Part shown: positions 16,099 through 30,215 of the stretch, piece after piece
Numbering within the stretch: the stretch's first letter is position 1
How the letters are laid out: the number at the start of each line of letters is the position of its first letter
Source: Glandiceps talaboti
Taxonomy: Eukaryota; Hemichordata; Enteropneusta; Spengelidae
DNA length: 64,000 nt
Direction: 5' to 3'
NCBI RefSeq assembly: GCF_964340395.1
Contig: NC_135564.1
Span: 6,668,861-6,732,860 of the forward strand
The notes under the pieces: generated by a model
What the model was told of the DNA's origin: nothing
What the model saw: the letters and a program-made list of their open reading frames with translations, nothing else
Databases searched by the model: none
Translations under genes and position numbers: made by a program

Positions 16099-16194
<96 letters not shown>
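16091..16194. repeat. (CTGT)n microsatellite
   Basis: About 24 perfect TGTC units preceded by a diverged CCAT-rich segment. Confidence 0.96.
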
Positions 16195-16195
<1 letters not shown>

Positions 16196-17639
16196 AAAAT
16201 AATAGATGGTAGTTACCAAAGTTGAAATAACATTGGCAAATTCAAATCTTTTAAAAATGGAAGAGAAAAGTTATAAATTTCCATCTGAATACATTTTATT
16301 TGAAATTATTTAAAATATAATTTTATCATTTTTGAATAGTATAAAGAATTGAGATTAAGGTTCTTTTCGTTATTTACATTATGGCTGCATTGTATATCTG
16401 TGTCAAGGTATATACTTGTACCAATTAGGTCTATGTATATAATATATATATGTGTGGGCTGCACACCCACCGTCTGATGCAAAGCGATACTGTTATTTTA
16501 TTTGGAAATCAAACGCTAATAGTTAGTACAGTTGATTACAATATTTGAAGAAGTTACACGCACAAAAAAAAACATTAGTTACATGTTATATATACCATAA
16601 AAATGAAAATTGAACTTTCGTTACGTCACAATGAACTCCATCAATCGCTGCTGGCAACTACTGCGAGGACCACTCACTGCCTTGACATTAGTTGAACATA
16701 TGAATTAGAACGCGATCCCCAAATCACATATCATATATCGAGGTTTTGTTTACTTTCTATGCATATTTTTGATCCCCCCGAAGACAGCCGACGCTTTGTC
16801 TGCGCATCTGGGTTCGTCATTTAATTGACTACAATTAATTCGTTGATGAGTTGTTGAAATGCTACATTTCAATGTGTCAATTTCAGTAGCGATGCATTCA
16901 TGATGATGTTACCATCTGTCAGAAGATGTCTCTCATTGCAAGTTGTATGTTTCACTTCTTATCAATGTCCATTTAGGCGGGAAACTCTGTGAGTACTTTT
17001 GACGGGACCTTCGATCGTTCAAAGTAATTGCAGGCCTTTGCTGATTCGGATATCTCAGCTGTGTAGTACTGGACAAATTTTCAGTGCCACTTTGTTTTCC
17101 TTCTTAAAATCTATCTATACAAAAGTAAAGATTGTACAAGACGATGATCAATACAGGAATTATGGTGTTATGATATGTTGACTGTGATTGCACGATGTTT
17201 CTTATCTAGCTCTTCAATTGCCAAAGTTACAATTATAAAGTGTAGCATAATTTTTCCTGAATAAAACTAAAGTGGATGAAAAAAAAATCATAAAGTACTT
17301 TTTAATAAACCAGTTTCATCATCATGATCATGTGCGTGATAAAGAGCTGAAAATATTTGCATTTACAGTGTCCGATTCTTCAGTGACCTTCCAATTTTTC
17401 AACAACATCAAAATTGTATCCGTTTGAAAACTTTTTGTTCACACAAAGTTGGACCACTAGTTGGTAACCACACATGTTTTTGAGTCAAGTAAGAGAATAG
17501 AAAGTAATTCAGCTCACAGGGGTTGATATTTTCATAATTTCAATTTTGAACATTCAAAGAAAATGTAACCACCAAAGCCGACGTACATGTAGGTAGATGA
17601 TTCCATTTAAATATGGAAACGCATCCATGCTGGTATCAT

Positions 17640-17703
17640 AAACAAACAATCAAACAAACAAACAAACAAACAAACAAACAAACAAACAAACAAACAAACA
17701 AAA
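17640..17703. repeat. (AAAC)n microsatellite
   Basis: About 15 AAAC units, nearly perfect. Confidence 0.95.
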
Positions 17704-18732
17704 CACCAAACTCATTAATAGCAGAGCACCGACCACGTTGAACATAATTTTAATTTCATTTTTAAATTAAAACAGAATAAATGATGATAAATATAGAAAT
17801 ATCAATTTTTGTGTGTGCTTTTATTTCCTTTTCTCATTTACTTACTTTTGCAATTTTTAACTTCAGTCTGTACAATGCGCTGAGACGCACGTGTAGTGCG
17901 TTTTTTTATGAGAAATAAATAATATTAATAATAATGTTTAAATACATATATTTCATATCGATTTAGATGTAACTTAAATACGTGAAGCACTAAGTATTGT
18001 GTGTTGAAGTCTTCAAGTTATCTGTGATTACTATTTGATGTTATCCTTAGCAGTGCATTCCTAGGCTTCATTATTTTTTATTTCCAAAAAAAAGTCTAAC
18101 TGAATCAGTGATTTATATGACCCACGAAATATGACTATTAGCCCGTCCCCATCAACTCCACCAATTGCTACCCGTATTAATACCATACAAATTGTCTCGG
18201 AACATTTCGCTTTATGACTTGTGTTCACAGATCAACTTTACTGTACGTGACGTGTACAAAAGAATAGAGTAGATGAGATTGTAGCAGTGAATCACAAAGT
18301 TTTAGATTAAAACAGCAGGTACTACAGATAATATGGTCCGCAAAATGTTCCGGCAATATTGCTCCAATTGTGCAAACTTAATTTCTGATCCCATTTGTTA
18401 GGCAAGGAGGACATACTAATTAACACCGTCACTGCCAGACATACGATAAGAAAGAAAACTTAGGGCGACTCAATTTGTACAAATCTATTTCACAGATGTG
18501 GTCACTTTTCAGCCAAAATGATTCATTTTAAAAGTGTCCCCGATGATCTTTTCAAGGATTATCTATTTATATTTATATTTATATTATAAGTTTTATATAT
18601 TTAAACATCTTTGGTATTTCTCAACTGAATTTGGCGGGAAACATGCCATTCGACACAGTAGCGAAAATTGAAGAAAATAAATGCGGCTAATTACTGTAAG
18701 AAGAAGTCGATTTCATTGTTTGGTAAAATGGT

Positions 18733-18853
18733 CAACCAACTAACCAACCAACCAACCAACCAACCAACCAAACAAACAAACAAACAAACAAACAAACAAA
18801 CAAACAAACAGCCAACCAACCAACCAACCAACCAACAAACAAACAAACAAAAT
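18733..18853. repeat. Alternating CCAA / AAAC microsatellite
   Basis: CCAA, AAAC, CCAA and AAAC blocks follow one another, each differing from the next by one substitution per unit. Confidence 0.95.
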
Positions 18854-19330
18854 AAGGAAACAAGAAACAAGAACTCGGGTAAGCTATAAACAAATGAACT
18901 AACGAATAAAATAAGTAAATGCATGCAGACGACAGAAAATTACGTAAAGGAAAGAAGGAGACAAAATAATTAACAAGAATCTAACTTAATGTCACATTTT
19001 CATTCGCTTAAAGTTTCCACAATTACTGACTTCTGATTTCCAACAGCGCCAAAGTGTCATATCAATTTTAATCCGACAGACGGTGACTACAACGTCGGTT
19101 GTGATGATAATGCCAAGGCTAGGATAACAGAGAGCGAACTTGATGATGACAGTAACATTTGTAACAATTTGCCGTAGGCGGGATGAATATATTAACGTAT
19201 CTCATAACAGAAACTAAATCTACAGAAGTCAATGTCTGGATTGAAACAGAGTTAAATAGAGTCGAGTGGAGTAATGTAGAGTCGAGGAGTGTAGAATAGA
19301 CTCGAGTATAATATTATAGAATGGATTAGT

Positions 19331-19420
19331 ATAGAATAGAATAGAATAGAATAGAATAGAATAGAATAGAATAGAATAGAATAGAATAGAATAGAATAGA
19401 ATAGAATAGAATAGAATAGA
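19331..19420. repeat. (ATAGA)18 pentanucleotide array
   Basis: Eighteen perfect ATAGA units. Degenerate AGTAGAGT/GAATAG copies extend on both sides (about 19245-19510), so the original array was longer. Confidence 0.95.
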
Positions 19421-20262
19421 ACAGACTAGTAGAGTATGATAGATTAGATTGGAGCAGTAGAGCAGAATAGATCTCACCAGAATAGAACAGAGTAGAGTTG
19501 AATAGAATAGATTATAGTATAGTCACGTAGACTACAGATGTAGAAATGATGACACAAAAAAGATAAACAATAAATAAAATAATACCAAGATTATATACTA
19601 GGAATGGAATTATGGTGTATGCTAGAATTGTTAAACAATGTTATAAACAAGAGACTGGAAGACATCAGAAAGTTCAGTAATCTAATCCCAGTACAGTACA
19701 TTTTACATCTAGTAAACTTTACTTAAAGTGATCCTTAGATTGCATCAAATATAACCACCTTGAAGTTTGTGAAAGAATGCCTCGTCGAGTGTCTATAAAA
19801 AAATCCATCAAGTCCATTCCCAAGGGCAGACTACGACAAAGATAGAGATTTATTTGATAACTGTACTTAAAAGACGGAAGATTTTCTGACTGCCAATTTT
19901 AAATGAATGTGGTTTTGGTGGGGACCCGCATTGTTTAATGTCAATTTGCCTACTGTCATCGAGTATAACTGTCATTTAACATTCACGTCTGAGTCACTGA
20001 TAGCCTTAATTCAGATAGTCTCCGACAACTGGCGTGTCATTTCATTCGATTTTGCACCTAAAATTGTTTCTATTTACATTGCACATTCTTGTAATCTTAC
20101 TTGCACCTTCGAGAGTCTTTTCCCCAAACTTCCGTGAATGTGATACCTTTTCGGGGAGGTTTTATGAGTTATAACTTCTGATCCGTATTAAATATGAGTA
20201 AAGGCGTGCCTTTTGGATGCCCCTTGGGTCATGATGAATTCAAATAACAGGTAAATGTGTGC

Positions 20263-20293
<31 letters not shown>

Positions 20294-20321
20294 TGTATGT
20301 ATGTATGTATGTATGTATGTA

Positions 20322-20384
<63 letters not shown>

Positions 20385-20520
20385 ATGTATGTATGTATGT
20401 ATGTATGTATGTATGTATGTATGTATGTATGTATGTATGTATGTATGTATGTATGTATGTATGTATGTATGTATGTATGTATGTATGTATGTATGTATGT
20501 ATGTATGTATGTATGTATGT
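20263..20520. repeat. Compound TATG / TG microsatellite
   Basis: (TATG)n, a 50-base TG-rich core, then about 150 bases of perfect (TATG)n. Confidence 0.97.
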
Positions 20521-23500
20521 GCTAATAATATTCTGACCACTTTGATATTTGTTATTTAGAAAATAACTTCCATGAAACATTGTAGATTTGTACTTCAGGC
20601 AATAAAAAGACTGACGGTGGGCGCAAGTCTTAGCTTTAAAAGTGTAGTGGAACTTTTTGGTTTCATATGAAACGTTTTCCCCAGGCAGTGAGATAACTGG
20701 TTGTGGAGGGGGTGGGGGTGGGTGGATGAGGATAAAACATGGGTTGAGAGGGCGTAGTTTGCAATATTGCATGAATCTTAGATCGAACGAGGAGTGATGG
20801 TGTTCAAACGGATTATGTCACTTGCTAGTTGGGATATCAATTTGTCTAAACTAGCAAGTAACTTAGTCTTTTTGACATTCACCTCGATGACACAATATAT
20901 CGCTTTTCGTGGTGAGCGGGTCTTCCATTGTAGTTAGTTTATCGTGACTGAGATCACGAATCTGACTTTCACTGCGAATACGAATCAAGGCTGAATAAGC
21001 ATACGGGTACGAGTAAAAATGTGAAACGGTTAGACAATAGCGATCGGCATTGAAATATTCATAATAATGTCACGTACATATCAAAGTCAGAAATGACGAA
21101 TTATGGTCTACCTGTAGGAGAGCGACTTTCTCGCCAATGCCATTCGCCTTAACTTTTCAGTCTTATAATTAAAATAAATAAAATTATAATTAAATCAAAA
21201 TGTATTTGTTTGCGGAGATTAGTGACTTTATGTACATTTCAAATTGTGAAAACCACAGCTGCATTTAAAAATGTAAAATTTACACCCTTCGGAGGAACGG
21301 GGGAGTGAAGCAGTCATCAAAGATGTGTCGATTAAATACCGTGAAATGAGATTGCAAGGATGTGAAACTTCGTAAACACGCTGAGCGATGCATCGCGAAC
21401 ACAAAGCGACCATCTCTCGGAGATCAGTGATCTCAGACGTTTGACTCAAAACAATAAACACAGGACTGTGTCAGCAAAATAACATAAGAGTTTGATATTT
21501 AGAGATCAGTATCACTGCATCCGTTTAGTATCACTGACAAAACAAACAGTACTTTATTGGTTTCAGGGAAAAACATACTGTTGACATACCGCTAGCATAT
21601 ATCTCAGATTCATTTCCTATCCGTGATCTCAATTGTCGTATACATGATACAAGGAGAGGATCACTTCACTGACACTTTATCTTATGCTATCCCTCGTAGT
21701 CTGATTACCCTGTGCGATCGTATCACACGATGATTCGGACCTGTGAGTTCCAATCCCATCATCTTGAGTAGTAATATAGCCGGGAAGTCGGCATTTATTT
21801 TGATTTACCTAACAATAACAATCCTTAAAACACTTTTTTTTACAATTTATTGAGTTACAAGCACGGACCTGGTATTTGTTTTTTCATGTTGTTTTTTCAA
21901 GTAGAAAAACAGTTTGTAAATTTGTTTTATCAATTGCACTCCAAAATAAATGTAACCGTTCCTCAGCCAGTATAATTCCACTTTTAGTTGGGACAGCATG
22001 TTTTATGAGAAAATATTGGCTATTAAAGTCGTTCCTTACTATAAGAACAACCCCCTCCCCCCACCCAATTCAAAATCAGACTGATAAGAATTTGAGTAGT
22101 ATGGTACTGATATGGCACGAGGAGCGAAGGGAATACAGACAGAAGGGTGGGGTGGCGTTAATAGAGAAGGAGAAGAGAAGGAACGAGACAGAAATATATA
22201 TAAAATGCACATTACAGATCTTTATCACAATGTTGTTCTTATTTATTTTGTGCTATTCTTGAGGGGTTTCTAAATCCACATAAAAAAGAAGTATTTTGCT
22301 CTTAATACGTTGACGTAAAGAGAAGGTAATATTTGAATGACAAACTATGAAGTTAAACCAACGAATTGAATTCTATGCAAACGGTTATTGCAGTATGGAT
22401 GTTATAGTAAAACGAAAACTTCAACTTATGGTTTTCTAGAAAATATTAATTCACACTATTTAAATAATGCTAGCCTCCAGGATACTTGGTTGAAATAGTA
22501 AGATATTTATGTGACTCCAGGTTGAAGTAGATGTTGACACAATACCATAAACAAAAAAACAACAAAAAATTACAGTACAGTCATACTGAATTAATGCAGC
22601 TTAAATTGACCACAGTGTATTCCCAGCAATGATAATCATGGACCGTACCAGAAAAACGATATACACCCGACTTTTCTCATATTTTTAGATCTCTGTGTAT
22701 ATCTTACAGGAAGATGGCTTAGTCAGGAATAACTTCACTTTTCATTTTTCACTTTTCACTTTCAAATTGTTGGTGGTCATTATTTAGTTATGTTTGCGTG
22801 TACACTGTTATTTAAACGAGTCAGTACGTAATTTCTCTCTCTCCTCAGTGTGATATAGATTCAATACCCCTCTCTGATTTCTCGTAAACATAGTTATAAC
22901 ATTGGACTGATAGGACGTACATTGCGTTATCTTTTTTGGCGGTGATTCCACGTAAGAAGTGCACGTATCGACCTGATTTGACAAGTAGTCCTAACCATCA
23001 GTCGTAATAGTTAATTTTTTTGTGTATATTTTAAAATGTTATATTAATTTATATACGCGATATTTGTCCTTGATCGAAACCACGAATATTAGCCTTATAA
23101 ACCTTGAATTTCTGAAAATTTCAAAAATGACTGTAAACTGAGTTTCGTTCATACTATAAACTGAACAGTTATTGGCAGACGATAATCTTGAAAAAGACGA
23201 GTTACGATAGTCTTGAAAAAGACAAGTTATTTTGACGAAAATAAATCGAAATTTGCCCCCTTTCACCAGAAAGTTTACATAAATCAAATAAAAACACCTA
23301 TTTCTACGGCAAAATGAAAATGATATGTAACGAACATTTAGTTTGCACTGTCTCATAATATAGCGGGAACTGACCAGAAAACGTCTGACGTTCAACAGCA
23401 GTGTGTGAATCGAGATAGGACATGGTGTGGTTTGAGTTTTGTAAGATTGACTATTTGTGAGTAACAGAAGTTATTTTTCCACAGTTTAGAAGCAGATTCA

Positions 23501-25076
23501 TTCAATATTGTAATTTATCTTTAAACAGTGTGTGCTTGTTTCTTTCTCGTCGACACCGTGTAGCCATAATGTTTCCACCGTGCGTTTTCCAACTTGGCGA
23601 GAGACCAAAATATGACGAACACAACCATTTCTATATGTGACGAACAATAATAATGTTGTTTTGGCGGGATAACCATTTAGCCGATAAATTGTATGACTTG
23701 TCTCTCAAATTGTTTTAATTCGTATAATTTCTCTTGTTTGTTCTCACAACTTGTTCATTCTAGATGTCAAGTACAACTTTAAGATCTCGTTATCTCTATT
23801 TATAATTTCACCAATGCACACTCACATCTTACATGAGTAGTGTAGGTGAAACTGTGCAGTTTTCCCGTGATCTCCCTCCGCGTTTTGTGAATATTTGTTA
23901 ATGAAAAACGGACTCAAGATAGGTTTATGTTTATGTAGTTACCAGGCAATAACGTTTTCATCAAGTCATGATCAGTCTCTCAGAAAATCGTTGCAGGCTT
24001 CCAGGAGGGTTAATTGTTTGAAAGATAAGAAAAAAATCTACCCGAAAGTGGTCTGAACATGCAAATTAACTTTGAAAGCAGATTATTTGATTGTCAGTGT
24101 AAGGGCACTCGAAAATAATGTCACCAAAGGCACATTTCACAAAATGATCTCAGAGTTCAAACGTTTTTGAGTAATCTATTTTGTCAATATTGGATTCTAA
24201 GCAGATATTAGTTAATAATGAAATGATAGAGGCTTATACACCAGCAATTGAGTTTCTTCAGCGCAGCAAGGTAGAGGAAAAAATCCAACCTTATTGAGTA
24301 TAGATGGGTTATTTCTATCAATGAATAGACTTAAAAAGACATGGGGATTTAGGAAACGAGAGCGTATCACTTACTACTAGTACTTCTAAACAGGCCTATT
24401 AACATCTCAATATCCTAGCAAAGTGCCTACAAAAGGACTCCGACTAGCCTGCTGTGAAGGTGTATCTCATCGAGGTACTAGTCATTTCCCTTATATACCC
24501 ATGTTATTGGCTGGGCCGTCTCGTCTCTTGACTTCGAGTCTTTGCCGTTGTTAGCGTCCCACAGAGAGAGTGAGATATTGGCAATGTCGTGGGCAGATGA
24601 ATACGCCTAGAGATGACGAGATGGAAATGAGGTCTATGCACTGATACGCTTCAATTTTGTTAAACAGAAACTAAAGGTTTTAGGGCATTATTCGTGCTTT
24701 TTTGGTCGAAAAGGAAAGTGTATGACCGATGACGTAAATTAGAAAACGAGCGCCTAAATCGTCTAATGAATGATCAAAACTGAATTACCATTTATTGTGG
24801 AGTAAAATGTTTTGTAATTAAAAATTTCACCTTCAAGTGAGAACGTACAACACACAATAAGTAAAAAGTGAACATATAAATACATGTAAATGGTTCAAAT
24901 ATATAGTTCCAAATCTAGCATACTTTATTTGAGAAATTGTTTATTAAATTGATACTGGATGAAGGATATAACAAAAAGATGGTCTCGTAATAATTTTAAA
25001 AAAATTAGATTTTATATCATTCTATTTTTACTCCTAAAATACAAATGATCTAAAACAAGACCGTTTTAACAGCACA

Positions 25077-25190
25077 TTAGTTTGGTAAAATACAAGTCAC
25101 TCGGCTCAATTTGGTGACTAAAACACTTCATTCGCAAGTTTTTTATTCACCCAGTTGAGCCTAGAGTGACTTGCATTTCACCAAACTATT
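25077..25190. repeat. Fold-back (palindromic) repeat
   Basis: The arm at 25078-25116 (TTAGTTTGGTAAAATACAAG, TCACTCGGCTCAATTTGGTG) is the imperfect reverse complement of 25147-25189, separated by about 30 bases. It could be a small MITE or structured RNA; no other copy is seen in the window. Confidence 0.6.
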
Positions 25191-27452
25191 CGTCTAACTT
25201 CAAGCGCAGACTCAACGAACAACAATAAAGTACAATTGAGCTAACTGCAGTTGGACTGATTCGACACCCTGTTACAAACACACCACAATTATACAATAAC
25301 GTCATTTACTTTATCAAAAAACAATCCTACAGAAATAGAAGACAAATGAAATAAAGAATATACTTGTTTATACTTGAAGACAAACCGAAATTTGTAAAAT
25401 GTAATCTTACCAAAAACAGAGAAGAAAGTTAGACCCATGGATTTTCAAATTAAATGTATATAGACAAATTACTTGAAATGCATATAATACATAGCTTAAT
25501 ATGAATATTTGAAAACGTTTCTTCATAAACACAGCAGAAATGTGGTTCCTCTTTACGGCTAATTACATTTATCTCAGACCGCTAAATTTGTAAAATACAG
25601 TTTAAATCGTTAAACATTAAATCCAAAATTACCGGTTTTTTAAATTGGTGGTCTCAGAAAAAAAAAGTTAGTTAAACATGTATATCATGTGATCATTAGA
25701 TACATCAATTAGAGTTGTGCTTCTTTGAAAATATGTTTTTTTTTTGAAGTTAGTGTTTTTGTAAATGCCGATTTTGTCTCGCTTGTTTTCAACCAGTAGG
25801 CCTTGTAAGTAAACTTTTGTTTGCTGGCATTCACTCTTAGTAGTTACGCCTAAAAAAGTTAAAACTTCAGTGTGAATAATGGCGATTTTGTATTTTATAT
25901 TTTGAATTACCTACACACGTTTTTTTTAAATAGCACATATGACACTGCTTGCTTCGAAAATGGCAGCATCCGTACATGTTTTTGTATTAAAGAAGCCACA
26001 ATATTCAGTGCATTTTTATTTTTGATATTCGCGAAATTCACAGCTATAAATCCCATCTTATTGACAAATTTGATAAAATATCGTCATAAGAACTACATGT
26101 TGGTGTCAATAATTCGACGATTGTATGGGATTATCTAGTGCTTTTTCCCCCAATGTCCTTGTTCGACAACGATTTACATTTTAGATTTAAGAACCACAAC
26201 GTTCAATTTACAAAATTATATCATAAAGGTCTTGTAGCACAAATATAAGAGGCGTTTTCCCGTTTTTTCGTGCCTTCATTTGACGAAGCAATCCGTCACA
26301 TTGATATATCCGTCACATTTGGTTGTCATGTCGTCCACACTCTTTCCATCATCCATCATCCTGGCGATCGGGTCTCAATTTCATGGCATGCAAACAACTA
26401 ATTGTCACAACAATGTGTCTGACGAGGAAAGCCTTAGCGACCTTACGTAAGTCGACTTACGATTGGCTCCTTTGGGCATCAGCGACGAAACTGAACGAAT
26501 GAGTGAGTGGCCTTATATTGTGTAGGGCTTCATTTTTAGGCTGGTATACATTATCAAACTGTTTAATCCAAAATTTACAACTTTCATTTAGTATTACCAA
26601 ATGATCTGAATTTGTTGAATAAGCAATCGCGAATACAAATCTTAATAGCCATTCTTTTTCAAATAATTTTGACTCATCTGTGTTTATCTTCCAACATTAT
26701 CAGTGAATTAATTCCACTGGCCTTACCTTCAATAAGAATCCCAGTTTATAAGCAAGAAAACTAAACGCTGAAATTTATGTAATTTTGGCCAATAAAAGTG
26801 TAACTTATCACTCGCTTAGAAGATCGAATAAAGGCGTAAAGATAAGTATGTGATGAATGAAATTTTTTTTCCTTCAAAATTTAAGCACCAAATATCTGTT
26901 GAACAGAGCTTGCCGAATTGACGCAAGGAAACCACACAATGGGTCTTATATTTCTGTTATGGGATTTCAAACGTATTTTAAGTTGACTTAAAGTTCCTAT
27001 TATTGATGAGTATAACATAACGAGATTAAATGGCCCTGATAAGTATACTCCAGCTGCTTCTATAATATAAACATGTTTGTTCAGTTTACTTGTAAATGTA
27101 TTCTCGAATTTATCTAAGCTGGATCCCAACTATTCAAAATATTTGCTATGGGCATTGTAACGTTACATATTTATTATCGCTGAACTGTTTTATTTTGCAG
27201 TTGCGATGTAAAGTGTTGTGTCTCTGATTTTTTAATATGAACACAAAAAAAGAATGGCTATTTGAATCGTTGATTCTTAATAATATTTACGATATTAGGA
27301 AATGCTATTATCTCAGAAAATATTCATGTTTCTTCTTATAGCTATGTAACTAAAAGTTTTAGATGCATTTAGATATGCCAAGTTTTGGAATTATAGGTAT
27401 CATATATTTGATGTGTCTATATTGTCATAAGGGTGAGTTTGTTTTTTGTTTA

Positions 27453-27905
<453 letters not shown>

Positions 27906-29018
27906 ACAACACGACTACAACTATGTTATCCCTGCTTGCTAAAACAAAGTTTAACAATTTCATAAAGTATTGACGGGATAGAGCCATCAGTCCATCGGAC
28001 ACCCTACACCAGCACTATTCAATATGATGTCGCAGACTAAACAACTTCTACAGGCAATACTTGTGAGCGGAGAGAAAATAATTAACTTTCCGGACCGTGA
28101 TTTCGGTTGTGTGATACACGTAATGAAAGAGCTGACAGGCCCTGTTGTTTTTCTACCCAATATATTCAGACAGGTTATATCAGTTCTTTAGTTCCGTCTT
28201 AGAATGTTATCAAGCTTTGGGTTTTGAAATAAATCGCTAAATGTTTTCACTGAAATAATTTACGATTGGATTCTGGATTGCAACATAAAGTCAGGCTGAG
28301 GTCGCAGTGTGTTAAACGGGGTGAGCATACAGATTAGGTAGGTCAGTTCCACCGGACACGTATCGTGTGTACTGCCAAATGACGGTTGTAACTTGTATAC
28401 TAAGGAAGTGTTACAGTAACAGACAGCGGTATCTTTTATCGGCGACTGTTTTTATCACTAACCATTCATCTACTGTTGATTTGGCTGTCACAAAGCCAAC
28501 AGGAAGGAGGCAACTCTATTAAGAAGTGTTTGTACTTGGAGTAAAGAGTTTGTTTTTCTTTAAGGTCAAAATACTACTCGAAGTTTTGATACTTCAGAAA
28601 CTTTATTCTCGACTTTTATTGGAAGTGTGGGCGGGACTGTCACGCACGTCCCACTAACGGTCCAAAGGGCTCATCTTACAATTTGTGACGCTATTCTAGA
28701 ACAGATGCGTTGTTTCTTTTCAAATATTACGGACTTATTGTTAGATTTAGCCGAAAAGTGATATTTTTTTGCATGGTTATTAATTTGTTATAAACAGAGT
28801 AACCGTGTGGGCAAACGATGCAAAATTGTACAGACGAATTATTTGAATCTTGAACATGCAGACGTACTTCGAATGTCGAGTATAAAATTTTGCTAGATTC
28901 TTGCAGACGACCATGTTGAATTTACGATAAACTGAAATTATTAAAATCAGGGATTCGAGGGTGAATTTCAATAGTTATAATCATTTTTTTTTACTAAAAT
29001 GGACAAATATTCCCTTAC

Positions 29019-29356
29019 CAGAAGAAGGCCTGTCGGAGTACCGTGTACAGTAGACCCATGCCGGCCAAAGTAACTGTTTGTCGTCGCTTTTCTTGTCGTC
29101 TTCGGATTGACTTTTCTCGCTTGATTCACTCTCACTCGAAGACGTCACTGTCTTTCCGTTTTCCTTTGGATAATTGTTGACATTTCGCCGAGAACTCGTC
29201 GCTTGACTTCCCGCAGCAGGGCGGAAGGCGCTGGCACGATGATGCTGCACATTCGGAAGAGGAAAAGTGTTTTTTCTGCCAAAATCAGGACGGAGAATGG
29301 TTTCTATGGAGAAATCCGTGTGATGTAGTTGTTCCTGTGGCGCATCAACATCTTCC

Positions 29357-29424
<68 letters not shown>

Positions 29425-29571
29425 GACTTCAGTATCATTGTCATCGGTCAAGTCTTCCCGATCTCCCGACTTAGAGTGGTCGGACCGAGATGACAATATT
29501 TCCGAGTCTGGACTTGCAGAGCGTGTTTCTTTTTGACTAGAATCTTCGATCTCTTTCAGTTTCTCGGTCAT
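29019..29571 (-). CDS. en: engrailed exon 1: N-terminus with EH1 and EH2
   Basis: This is the first coding exon of engrailed. The frame is open further upstream only through a GTG codon; the first in-frame ATG at 29571 gives MTEKLKEIEDSS and is the likely start. The exon encodes 184 residues and one extra base, ending at donor G|GTAAGG (29018). Visible blocks are an acidic/serine-rich N-terminus, 12 glutamines (about 51-62), 10 glutamates (about 64-73), EH1 (DFSIETILRPDFG, about 86-98), a Ser/Glu/Lys-rich linker, and EH2 (LLWPAWVYCTRYSDRPSS, about 167-184). EH1 is known to recruit Groucho/TLE and EH2 with its Trp pair contacts Pbx/Exd. The phase-1 splice after PSSG joins exactly to exon 2, the place where vertebrate EN genes also have their intron. 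The total is 287 residues, a normal engrailed size. Confidence 0.95.
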
Positions 29572-29774
29572 CGTCAATCGGAACACAATCCGTCTAAATA
29601 CTATCTGTCAACACCAAACGTTATTGCTCTTCAAAACAGATGTTGTGGGTTCAAAATGAAGTCTTGATCTTCAGATTTGACACGTGTGTCTTTTGGCAAC
29701 TCGACTGGTATATTGATCAGTTAGTTACTACAGTAGAGAGTTTCACCGGCTCCACAAGCGGGTTTTCCTCAGGT

Positions 29775-30215
29775 GGCGCGATTGGTCAACGTCGTATCAA
29801 GATGGGCACGTGTCTTTATCCAATCACAATACATGAAAGTTATCGCTGATTTAGAGAGAAAACACCAGATATTTTTTTCTTTTCCTTTACACTGTGATAA
29901 TACAGACGAGAAATGTGAAATCCGATTACAAGGGTTGATCGGCTGTAATTAGTCCAATTAAGAACGCAGTAGAAACCGTGACTGTGACCAATTGGTTATA
30001 GATCCTAATTACAGAAACCACAACAAGTGCGTGTTTGCCTGTCTCTTCTAAAACTTATTAAAAGCGGAGAGACTCTTACCCCACAGTATAAATCTATCCT
30101 CACATGGTGACCTCTGCGTGACGTCATAACCCCTTCGAACAGTTTGCGGACATCGAGCGTCAATCGTTCAACAGGAGACCAACCAATCGAAATTAATTAG
30201 TTATGCATAATGAAG
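29775..30215 (-). promoter_or_regulatory. Engrailed 5' flank: CCAAT, CRE and homeodomain-site cluster
   Basis: Upstream of the engrailed ATG I see CCAAT-type boxes near 29780 (ATTGG), 29818 (CCAAT) and 29990. There is a full palindromic CRE (TGACGTCA, 30119-30126). Several TAATTA/TAATTAG homeodomain cores occur near 29948, 30005 and 30192, the last running into an octamer-like ATGCATAAT at about 30203-30211. No TATA box stands at a convincing distance. The assignment as promoter or proximal enhancer is inferred from position and motif clustering only. Confidence 0.35.

Noticed and set aside
20816-20868. Inverted repeat CTTGCTAGTT / AACTAGCAAG as a terminator or microRNA hairpin
   Set aside because: The stem is only about 11 base pairs, too short for a microRNA precursor, and no transcription unit needs a terminator there.
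21690-21770. tRNA-like sequence (CTCGTAGTCTGATTA ... GAGTTCCAATCCC)
   Set aside because: B box is mutated and no cloverleaf can be folded; at most a very old SINE fragment.
29572-29586. Engrailed start at the upstream GTG
   Set aside because: Animal genes start at ATG; the ATG at 29571 is the first in frame.
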